Source: JARRRL01 sp037380725
GTDB taxonomy: Bacteria; Pseudomonadota; Gammaproteobacteria; Pseudomonadales; JANQJO01
DNA length: 18,883 nucleotides
Direction of reading: 5' to 3'
Assembly (NCBI GenBank): GCA_037380725.1
Contig: JARRRL010000078.1
Span: 1-18,883 of the forward strand
The notes under the pieces are model-generated. The model saw only the letters and a program-made list of their open reading frames with translations, did not search any database and had not been told where the DNA came from. Made by a program: the position numbers and the translations under genes. This document shows, in pieces, positions 1 through 5,626 of the stretch; the first letter of the stretch is position 1; every line of letters begins with the position of its first letter.

Positions 1-51
1 GCCGTATCTGACAAAGACGCATCAGACAAAGACGTATCAGACAAAGACGTA
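1..51 (+). repeat. 15-bp tandem repeat, about 3.4 copies
   Basis: Three full 15-bp units (1-15, 16-30, 31-45) and the start of a fourth (46-51) follow each other. The consensus is GACGTATCAGACAAA with one or two substitutions per unit. The period is a multiple of three, and in frame 1 of the plus strand it encodes a pentapeptide repeat of the type V-S-D-K-D, which suggests that it lies in coding sequence. Confidence 0.75.
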
Positions 52-54
52 TAA
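1..54 (+). CDS. Possible C-terminal end of an upstream gene (partial, repeat tail)
   Basis: Frame 1 reads A-V-S-D-K-D-A-S-D-K-D-V-S-D-K-D-V and stops at TAA 52-54. If real, this is the last 17 residues of a protein with an acidic/lysine pentapeptide-repeat tail, convergent with the AbiEi gene. The body of the gene lies outside the window, so no function can be named. Against it, frame 2 is also open across the repeat to about 199, so the frame cannot be settled here. The main support is the period of exactly five codons ending in a stop. Confidence 0.3.
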   Translation, partial: AVSDKDASDKDVSDKDV

Positions 55-125
55 AAACGTATCAAGGCATATTAGGGTTGACGAAGATCAAATCTTGTTA
101 CCTCTCATTCGAAGTCACTCATTCG

Positions 126-153
126 CCATTCATTCGGAGCCATTCATTCGGAG
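126..153. repeat. 14-bp perfect tandem duplication over the abiEi stop
   Basis: CCATTCATTCGGAG occurs at 126-139 and again at 140-153 with no mismatch. The stop codon of the minus-strand antitoxin gene (144-146) lies in the second copy, so the duplication has shaped the last codons and the 3' end of that gene. Further ATTCG-rich half copies lie just to the left (107-125). Confidence 0.8.
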
Positions 154-1004
154 TAGGGCATATTCTGATGCAGTTCGCACATATGTGATGGGACTGTAAT
201 TGAGTAAAATTTGTCCAGTTTTCCATGTTGAGCGATAACACGTTTCCCCGAGCCTAGGTTATACCGGGTGACATCAATTTCGCTAAGCCATGAGTAGTTC
301 TGTCGTTCGCATAACCAGAAGAACAAGCGTTTTACTTTGATGCTGTGACAAGCCAATAGCAGTTCATCCAATCGTTTAGGCAATAAAGGGGGGATCTGGC
401 GCATCAATTTATCAGCTTGTTCAAAGTGTAAGGTGTTTGGTATCTCTATCAGTGCTTCTAAAATGGCTTTTTCTGGACACGAGTAATACACCGGTGGCAA
501 GCCATGTTGCCATTCATCCAGCATGAGAAACTGTCTATTCGACATGATGTGGCTTGGCCAAAGTAGTTTCACGCGGTGTGTTGTGATGGTGATGGGTAAG
601 GCCAGTTTGTGAACCAGTTTGACTGGCCAGGCAGGCAATTTATGTTCAGTGTATAGATTTATGCTGATGGGGTGGGGTGAATTGAGCCAGCAGTGAGGGG
701 CAAATTTTGCTGCTGTTGCTGTTGTCGTTAAGGCGAGTGCGCTCAGTCCGCCGATGTGGATGGAGGGTTGCTCACGGTCATAAATGCTGTGCATGCGCTG
801 GAGTGATGCAATGATGCCTTTCCAGCAGAGCTGGCGGGAGTATTGACTGTATACGCCAGGACAAAGTGGTAACAACGTTTTAGTTTTTACGGCGTTATCC
901 AGTGTGTGTGTGCTGAGTCCCTGAGCAGACAGCCATTTTTTGGTTGCCACCATGCCTGGAGGCAGTAGTGATTTTAATGGTGTTTTGTACAGTCCCTTTT
1001 TCAT
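144..1004 (-). CDS. AbiEi-family antitoxin / transcriptional regulator (type IV toxin-antitoxin)
   Basis: The 286-residue protein resembles AbiEi antitoxins, which repress their own operon and counter an AbiEii nucleotidyltransferase toxin. Residues 8-60 form the N-terminal winged-helix-type region (LLPPG at 13-17, then KWLSAQGLS at 23-31). Family-like features follow: WKGIIASLQR (61-70), HIGGLSAL (83-90), a PEKAILEAL segment (177-185), the helix SIKVKRLFFWL (221-231) and the C-terminal motif NLGSGKRVI (249-257). The last 13 or so residues lie over a tandem duplication and may be extra. No toxin gene follows: all reading frames starting just after the stop close within a few codons, and the leftmost 50 bases hold a different repeat. 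The protein is therefore an orphan or has been separated from its partner. Family assignment is from recognised motifs; its activity here is inferred. Confidence 0.85.
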   Translation of the reverse strand: MKKGLYKTPLKSLLPPGMVATKKWLSAQGLSTHTLDNAVKTKTLLPLCPGVYSQYSRQLCWKGIIASLQRMHSIYDREQPSIHIGGLSALALTTTATAAKFAPHCWLNSPHPISINLYTEHKLPAWPVKLVHKLALPITITTHRVKLLWPSHIMSNRQFLMLDEWQHGLPPVYYSCPEKAILEALIEIPNTLHFEQADKLMRQIPPLLPKRLDELLLACHSIKVKRLFFWLCERQNYSWLSEIDVTRYNLGSGKRVIAQHGKLDKFYSITVPSHMCELHQNMPYSE

Positions 1005-1365
1005 AGGTCTCTCTGTTCTTTTCTGTTTCCCGTATGACGCGGGTTTTTTGCAAAACGCCGTGTCTTCGCCTTATCCTAAACCGTGTAGAACCGAAGTCGT
1101 TTATATAAGTTAAAAAGTACGGCGATCTTGATTCATATCAAATGAAATACTTCAAAAATAGGTAATAAGACTGTATCAGGTTTTTGTAGTGCTGCGATGT
1201 GGAAAAGTTACTTTTCAAAGTGTTTGACGTGCTGTTCAATAAGCTTAGTCAGCCCTTCAAACTGTTTATATTCGATGAACAGTAAATAATAATTTAAAGC
1301 CGAACCTGGAACTGTCTGCAGGGACTGTGAAAGTTGTATATTGATACAGTAAAGGAGATCGCACG
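1005..1365. other. Intergenic region between divergent genes
   Basis: These 361 bases separate the divergent antitoxin and membrane-protein genes and must hold both promoters, but I see no convincing -35/-10 pair for either. The membrane-protein gene has a good ribosome binding site, AAGGAG at 1352-1357. On the minus strand, 1208 to about 1300 reads as a protein-like stretch (YLLFIEYKQFEGLTKLIEQH, then a stop at 1208) without a start of its own. It could be a gene relic or chance. Confidence 0.5.
1029..1049 (+). terminator. Weak rho-independent terminator-like hairpin
   Basis: CCCG (1029-1032) pairs with CGGG (1040-1043), extended by one G-T pair, and is followed by six T residues (1044-1049). 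Its polarity would stop plus-strand transcripts, for example antisense read-through over the antitoxin gene. It sits in the 5' leader of that gene. The stem is short, so it may be fortuitous. Confidence 0.3.
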
Positions 1366-2391
1366 ATGAAAATGAAAAATGGCTTACCCCTTCAGGGTGG
1401 TTTAGCAATGGCGTTGTTGAGTCTGTCTGCGAATGCGTTTTCGCACGTTCGCTGGTTTGTGGAGGATAAAGAGCAGTACAGTGCGGTTCGTTTTGATGTC
1501 GATACGCTGAGCTTGGTGTTGGTACTGTGCGCGGTGTTGTATGGCGTATTCTGTATTTTCCTGAACGCGCAGAATGACAAAAATTCGATATTGAGTGTGT
1601 CGTTGTTTAAGCGCTTTTCCTTGAAAGGTGTGGAGTGGAGTTTGTTGAAGGCGTCGGTGGCGCTGATGTTTATCGCGAATATGTTTGGTCCTTCGTTTGT
1701 GGCACCGAATTTAGATGGAGCGCTTGTGGGTAAAGATTTGTTTTTTATTCTTCAAGGTATGATTCTGATTTCGTTGGCGTTCAGTGAAGTGGTGCTGGGT
1801 GTGGCGGTGCTGGCATTGACGTCCAGTATTGTGGTGTTTTATGGCATGGATTTGGCGGTTGATTACGCGTTTGAATTCGTGGGTTTGGCAATATTTTTCT
1901 GTTTGCTGGGGATGCGAAAAGCTGCATTGACACGACGTTATTTGCCGTGGTCAGAAATGGATTATGTGGATATGGCGGTGCACGCATTGCGAATTGGCGT
2001 GGGTTTGCAGTTGGTGGTATTGGCCATTCACAATAAATTCATGAATCCGGCGCTGGGTTTAGCGTTTTTGGGAGACTATCCGAGTTTTAACTTCATGCAT
2101 TTTCTGGGGATTAAACAGTTTGATGATATTCACTTTGTGTTGTCGGCGGGTTTGGCGGAATTATCATTTGGCTTGTTGTTGGTCTTAAACATCGCGACAC
2201 GTTTTGTGGCGTTATCGGTGATGTTCTTTTTCTCTTTGACTTCGTTTTTATTGGGGTATCACGAGTTGGTGGGGCATTTGGTGATATTAGCCGCGCTGCT
2301 CATCATTGCTCTGCACCCCAGCAGAGCTAAACAGTCCTTTGCAAAGCTGGCTGCTGGTATACCGGTTTTTCATCGGGTCGAGAGGGTATAA
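1366..2391 (+). CDS. Exported DoxX-like multi-pass membrane protein
   Basis: The 341-residue protein has a cleavable-looking signal peptide (hydrophobic 12-22, SANAFS at 21-26) followed directly by HVRWFV, then about eight membrane segments between residues 48 and 316. The last third (about 205-316) resembles the DoxX superfamily: an ALRIGVG segment, a conserved lysine in HNKFM (222-226), AGLAEL (261-266), then IATRF and HELVGH (299-304). AAGGAG lies 8 bases before the ATG at 1366, which fixes the start. The HV(R/K)WF mature N-terminus is one I associate with DoxX-like proteins of unknown function, some of them quinol- or redox-linked, but no substrate can be named. It stands alone between two minus-strand genes and is followed by a hairpin at 2651-2689. 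The fold assignment is moderately secure; the role is unknown. Confidence 0.7.
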   Translation: MKMKNGLPLQGGLAMALLSLSANAFSHVRWFVEDKEQYSAVRFDVDTLSLVLVLCAVLYGVFCIFLNAQNDKNSILSVSLFKRFSLKGVEWSLLKASVALMFIANMFGPSFVAPNLDGALVGKDLFFILQGMILISLAFSEVVLGVAVLALTSSIVVFYGMDLAVDYAFEFVGLAIFFCLLGMRKAALTRRYLPWSEMDYVDMAVHALRIGVGLQLVVLAIHNKFMNPALGLAFLGDYPSFNFMHFLGIKQFDDIHFVLSAGLAELSFGLLLVLNIATRFVALSVMFFFSLTSFLLGYHELVGHLVILAALLIIALHPSRAKQSFAKLAAGIPVFHRVERV

Positions 2392-2650
2392 AAGTCTGGG
2401 TGGAAGTGGATAGGGGTATGCGTTGACTGTTTCAGGTGTAATGCTTGAGTGCCAGTGGGGGCATCATTTTATTTCACTTCCGTTTTTCTCTATTTTCTCT
2501 ATCTTAGATTTTTTAGCTTTATCATTTGGAATAAGATCATTTCTTCCTTGGATGATAAAGTGTTAATTTTTTTGGTAAACAGTGGAGCAGAAGGTGTTCT
2601 AGGTATGAGGGCGAGGGGGGTGTTTACATATAAAGCATATAGTTGGGGGC
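2392..2650. other. Intergenic region, nothing recognised
   Basis: The gap between the convergent membrane-protein gene and the small-protein gene is 307 bases in all (2392-2698). It is AT-rich with T runs around 2480-2580. A 73-codon open frame from a GTG at 2449 is present but has no ribosome binding site and a composition like noncoding DNA. The only structure I can support is the inverted repeat at 2651-2689. Confidence 0.5.
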
Positions 2651-2689
2651 AAGGTGACCCCCAGATTTGAGAGACTTTAGGGTCACCTT
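2651..2689. terminator. Perfect 10-bp inverted repeat between convergent genes
   Basis: AAGGTGACCC (2651-2660) and GGGTCACCTT (2680-2689) are perfect reverse complements separated by 19 bases. They lie 9 bases past the stop of the minus-strand gene and about 260 past the plus-strand gene, a place typical of a bidirectional terminator. Neither side has a clear T run, so a protein-binding operator or processing hairpin is also possible. Confidence 0.5.
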
Positions 2690-2698
2690 ATAGTTCAG

Positions 2699-3208
2699 TT
2701 AGTAGGGGTGCGCGCGAGCCCAAGCATTAAGTTCTCGACGTTTGAGTTCAGTATTTGCTGCCTCCCGTGCGTAGGGTCCAACACATTTAGATATGGCGGC
2801 CAAAGAGAGCAATGTAACGGGGATGCTTAAAAGGATTCCAATTGCTGCACCGCCTCCTAGTCCAACTTTGCTTTTTGGTCCAGCAATCACCATGCCCACT
2901 GGGGCTCCCACTACAGCCCCACTTGCAAGAGAAAATACTGTTAACATTGAAGCTTCCGCACTTCCAAAGAAATTCTTCTTTAGATGGGAGCCTGCGTTCT
3001 TCGCAATGTCCTGCAACTTAGATAAACATCCTTCCTCATTGCCACTTGTTGCATTACGCATAGCATTGTCGCTCCCTGCACGTGTTTGTGCTGGTTCCGC
3101 AGCTTCGATATCGGGAGCCGTTGTACTGGTATTATTGCCGTAGTCAGCTCTTCCTGGTCCATCAAAGCGGTGTGGTGGAGAAGCGAGTGGTTGCATGTTG
3201 GGTTGCAT
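2699..3208 (-). CDS. Small protein with bilobed hydrophobic hairpin, possible secreted effector
   Basis: I do not recognise this 169-residue protein. Its start is placed at the ATG at 3208 because AGGA (3217-3220, minus strand) lies 8 bases upstream; an in-frame ATG at 3241 would add 11 residues but has no such site. Residues 1-60 are polar and rich in Pro, Asn, Ser, Thr and Ala with no signal peptide. Residues 61-86 are a short amphipathic basic stretch. About 87-110 and 115-142 are two Gly/Ala-rich membrane segments joined by the tight basic loop PKSK (111-114). A charged tail (147-169) follows. This bilobed layout is seen in chlamydial Inc proteins and in several type III and IV effectors that enter host membranes. 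That link is inference from architecture only. The giant gene at 12258 has the same kind of segments three times. Confidence 0.6.
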   Translation of the reverse strand: MQPNMQPLASPPHRFDGPGRADYGNNTSTTAPDIEAAEPAQTRAGSDNAMRNATSGNEEGCLSKLQDIAKNAGSHLKKNFFGSAEASMLTVFSLASGAVVGAPVGMVIAGPKSKVGLGGGAAIGILLSIPVTLLSLAAISKCVGPYAREAANTELKRRELNAWARAHPY

Positions 3209-3783
3209 AAAAAATATCCTTTTTTCTGTTATTTTGTGCATTTATATCCCTGGGTTTTTCCAAGGGAGCGGCAATATAATATTGTGAACACTGATCAGTA
3301 AATAACTTTATAAGTTTCATGTTACTGCATTTCAAAAAATGTGATTTGGGCCGCACCTTTCATTGTAAGGGGCAATAGTTGAATTATTATTCAGATCGGC
3401 AGATGGTGGAATTGAGTGTGAAAAAAATCGCATCGGTTTCTGTTGAAATAGTAGTTGGCGTGGCAAGCGCAAAGCAATAAAAAAGACCGGTTGAAACAAC
3501 ATGCTGAGTCTTTATGCTTCCATAAAAGCGGATTGTCATCTGTTCACAAATAAGGTAGAGTTCCCCTCTGTTAATGTTTACCCCTAGGGTAGCGCAGGTG
3601 GTTGCGCATAAAAAGCACACCGACTAAAAAAATCGGGGTCAACGCTTCACATAAATCATTGAAAAAAACTCGAGACTAGGGGCTGTCATCAATCAACCGG
3701 TCTGCATTAGAATAATTAAGACCTTATTGTAAGTCGAATATTAAAATATATGACAGTGAAAAATTAATACTTGGCCGATCCAT
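3209..3783. other. Gene-poor region left of the transposase relic
   Basis: No gene can be supported here. A 77-codon minus-strand open frame (3387-3620) has no ribosome binding site, no family resemblance and a cysteine/threonine-rich composition typical of chance frames. A CCCTGGG/CCAAGGG imperfect hairpin lies at about 3248-3266 in the leader of the small minus-strand gene. GGGGCTGTCATC at about 3678-3690 looks like an IS5-type terminal sequence and could be the left end of the decayed element that follows, but no matching right end was found. Confidence 0.4.
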
Positions 3784-3998
3784 GTTTCGATAGATACGAA
3801 CACTGAATACGCAATGATTGACTCCACTATCAATCGGGCACACCAACTTTATCTGGCGCTAAAAGGTTATCACGTCAGAAGTTTGGTAGAGACAGCAATG
3901 TACAGATTTAAAACAATTTTTGGAGGCAAGTTATTGGCTCGAACATTGGATTCCCAGATAATGCTTTAATCACGTGCAGCAAGGCCCTTACGAATTGA
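3784..3998 (+). pseudogene. Chimeric IS5-superfamily transposase relic
   Basis: Two transposase fragments are fused in one frame. The first (3784-3846) reads IDTNTEYAMIDSTINRAHQ, the region around the first catalytic Asp (3820-3822) of IS427-type IS5 transposases. The second (about 3865-3960) reads GYHVRSLVETAMYRFK and then FGGKL, the region around the catalytic Glu of IS903/IS5-type transposases, normally more than 100 residues further on. The two motifs come from different IS5 subgroups. After TAA at 3967 the conserved reading continues in the -1 frame (3963-3998) as ALITCSKALTN, where the family has its ALN block, so there is also a frameshift. The middle catalytic region, both ends and any start are missing: clearly inactive. 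It lies directly upstream of mreD, where mreC would be expected. Confidence 0.75.
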
Positions 3999-4057
3999 AC
4001 CTGCGGAAAATAATACTTGAACCCTTAATAACCAAAACTTACACATGTTAACTCTTT

Positions 4058-4083
4058 TAAGTCAATACTATAAGTCAATACTA
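4058..4083. repeat. 13-bp perfect tandem duplication
   Basis: TAAGTCAATACTA occurs at 4058-4070 and 4071-4083 with no mismatch. It is intergenic, about 180 bases upstream of mreD. The length is close to those of three other intergenic duplications in the window (126, 5486 and 11768). Confidence 0.8.
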
Positions 4084-4137
4084 GATACAAAAACGACCTC
4101 TTATAAACTGATAAATAACCTTGTGGTTCCTTAATGA

Positions 4138-4166
4138 TTGTTAGCAATACGAATAGATCATAAAAT
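4138..4166 (+). promoter_or_regulatory. Candidate sigma70 promoter for the mreD operon
   Basis: TTGTTA (4138-4143) and TAAAAT (4161-4166) are separated by exactly 17 bases, matching the sigma70 consensus at 4 of 6 and 5 of 6 positions. This would start transcription about 90 bases before mreD. A promoter is needed here because the normal upstream genes mreB and mreC are absent. The region is AT-rich, so chance matches are possible. Confidence 0.4.
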
Positions 4167-4264
4167 AATCATACGTGTCTGATTCTTGTTAATGTTGTAC
4201 ATGGAATGTGCGTGATCGCGTTAGAATTGAGAGCTTGGCTGTGCGATAAAAGAATGGGCGCGAT

Positions 4265-4762
4265 ATGTTTAGTCACATCTACTGGTTGGTCTTCTTGACG
4301 TTTGTGTTTTCCCTGTGTCTCGATGCGGTGATGGTGCCAGATTGGGCCGTTTTGTGGTGGCCGGAGTGGACGGCCTTGACCACGGTCTTTTGGGTGTTTA
4401 CCGCTCCGCGCCACTTCGGCGTGGTGGCTGCCTGGATGGTGGGCTTGTTGTCCGATGTGTTGCACGCGCAACCGTTTGGGCAGCACGCCTTGGCCTTTGC
4501 GGTGTTGGCCTATGTCAGTTACTTGGTTCACCTGCGCGTGCGTGTTTTTCCATTGTGGCAACAATGTATTACCGTGTTCGTGCTCTTGGGCATTGGGCAA
4601 ATGGTGCAGCGGACGGTGGCCGGATTAGTGGGTGTGGTGACGGAATCCTGGTGGTATTATTTGCCCGTTGTGTCGGGCGCTTTGTTGTGGCCGTTCATCC
4701 TACCGCTGCTGCACGGTATCCGTCGACGTTGGGTAGTAACAGAGTCAGAGCGTTCTGTTTAG
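4265..4762 (+). CDS. mreD: Rod shape-determining protein MreD
   Basis: MreD is an inner-membrane part of the elongasome that links MreB/MreC to peptidoglycan synthesis. The 165-residue length matches the family (E. coli 162). The protein is almost all membrane: segments at about 4-22, 30-47 and 51-66, a polar stretch around HAQPFGQHA (67-75), then segments at about 76-92, 98-117 and 128-148, ending in a basic tail. Identity rests on this pattern and on the following genes, maf, rng and yhdP, the usual gammaproteobacterial order. The ribosome binding site is weak. mreB and mreC, which normally precede it, are missing and an IS relic lies there. The region is either rearranged, with mreBC elsewhere, or the operon has been split by insertion and decay. 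maf begins 33 bases downstream. Confidence 0.85.
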   Translation: MFSHIYWLVFLTFVFSLCLDAVMVPDWAVLWWPEWTALTTVFWVFTAPRHFGVVAAWMVGLLSDVLHAQPFGQHALAFAVLAYVSYLVHLRVRVFPLWQQCITVFVLLGIGQMVQRTVAGLVGVVTESWWYYLPVVSGALLWPFILPLLHGIRRRWVVTESERSV

Positions 4763-4795
4763 CGTGTCTCGTGAAGTGTGGAGGCGGGTGCTGGG

Positions 4796-5434
4796 ATGTC
4801 GAAGGTCAAAACGGCGAGGGCGAAAGCGACGGATATCAAAACACATACGGGAATCAAGCGCGTGATCCTGGCTTCGCAGTCACCGCGCCGTGCCGCCTTG
4901 TTGTCCCAACTGGGTGTGGACTTTACGCAACAGTTTATGTCCGTTGATGAAACCCCTTTGCCAGATGAAGAACCCGCTGCATACGTAAGGCGAGTGTGTA
5001 TGGCTAAGGCCGCCGCTGTGGCGGTGGGGCTTACCCAGCTTGTGATTGCGGCGGATACGTCGGTAGTTTGTGACGGCACGATCTTGGGTAAACCCGAGAA
5101 TCGGGAAGATTTTGTGAAGATGATGCACACACTCTCCGATCGGGAACACGATGTGATGACGGCAGTCACAGTAAGAAGCGTTGAACGACAAGATACATTT
5201 TTGAACATCAGCCAGGTACAGTTTCGATCCATGACGATGCCCGAAATCAATGCGTATTGGGAAACGGGTGAACCAATAGATAAAGCCGGTGGCTATGGCA
5301 TTCAAGGTTTGGGCGCGGCCTTTGTCTCACGCATAGTGGGCAGTTATTCCGCTGTGATGGGCTTGCCCTTGAACGAAACGGCGGCTATGTTGACGGATTT
5401 TGGTGTGCCGTGGGCGTTGAATCCGTGCCGATAG
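4796..5434 (+). CDS. maf: Maf family nucleotide pyrophosphatase (YhdE-type dTTP/UTP pyrophosphatase)
   Basis: Maf enzymes hydrolyse nucleoside triphosphates to monophosphates, the YhdE type preferring dTTP, UTP and modified pyrimidines. Visible motifs, counted from the ATG at 4796 (212 aa): the substrate loop ASQSPRR (26-32), AADTSV with the catalytic Asp (85-90), LGKP (97-100), LSDREHDVMTAV (113-124), and KAGGYGIQG (163-171) with GSYSAVMGLPL (182-192), the block typical of the YhdE branch. The ATG at 4796 is preferred because GGAGG (4780-4784) lies 11 bases before it. A GTG at 4778 and a GTG at 4862 are also in frame. With the ATG the protein has about 20 residues, basic and polar, before the usual family start; the GTG at 4862 would remove them. 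It is the second gene of the mreD-maf-rng-yhdP operon. Confidence 0.93.
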   Translation: MSKVKTARAKATDIKTHTGIKRVILASQSPRRAALLSQLGVDFTQQFMSVDETPLPDEEPAAYVRRVCMAKAAAVAVGLTQLVIAADTSVVCDGTILGKPENREDFVKMMHTLSDREHDVMTAVTVRSVERQDTFLNISQVQFRSMTMPEINAYWETGEPIDKAGGYGIQGLGAAFVSRIVGSYSAVMGLPLNETAAMLTDFGVPWALNPCR

Positions 5435-5485
5435 GTTTTCTGACAGCGCCATGTCACTGTAGGGCATCAGTCCGTTTCTGTGTGC

Positions 5486-5526
5486 CGTTCAGATCTATCG
5501 TTCAGACCTATGCCGTTCAGACCTAT
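5486..5526. repeat. 13-bp direct repeat, three copies
   Basis: CGTTCAGATCTAT (5486-5498), CGTTCAGACCTAT (5499-5511) and CGTTCAGACCTAT (5514-5526) differ by one base. Copies 1 and 2 abut; copies 2 and 3 are two bases apart. They lie in the 192-base gap between maf and rng. They could be slippage products or a tandem binding site. Confidence 0.8.
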
Positions 5527-5557
5527 ACTGAATGTGTGATGTGATGATGAGAGTGAT

Positions 5558-5586
5558 TTGATTCTCATTGATCTTTAACGAATGAT
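5558..5586 (+). promoter_or_regulatory. Possible internal promoter for rng-yhdP
   Basis: TTGATT (5558-5563) and AATGAT (5581-5586) are 17 bases apart, each matching consensus at 4 of 6 positions. The 192-base gap before rng is unusually long for this operon, which makes a secondary promoter plausible. The match itself is weak. Confidence 0.25.
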
Positions 5587-5626
5587 CACTTATGGTGCTT
5601 CGGTTCAATTTGAGGTGTTTGAATAA

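Noticed and set aside
1..51. CRISPR-like array at the left edge
   Set aside because: Units of 15 bp follow each other directly with no spacers; this is a simple tandem repeat.
1208..1408. 66-codon minus-strand open frame overlapping the start of the DoxX-like gene
   Set aside because: Its start lies inside another gene and it has no ribosome binding site. The last 31 codons look protein-like, so I mention it in the intergenic entry, but not as a gene.
2449..2670. 73-codon plus-strand open frame after the DoxX-like gene
   Set aside because: GTG start with no ribosome binding site, Phe-rich AT-driven composition, and its end runs into the inverted repeat at 2651.
3387..3620. 77-codon minus-strand open frame
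   Set aside because: No ribosome binding site, no family resemblance, and composition typical of a chance frame in decayed DNA.
4169..4600. 143-codon minus-strand frame opposite mreD
   Set aside because: Shadow of the mreD coding strand; mreD has the family topology and operon context.
5486..5526. CRISPR or iteron origin between maf and rng
   Set aside because: Only three 13-bp copies with 0-2 base spacing, no replication gene or AT-rich unwinding element with DnaA boxes nearby.
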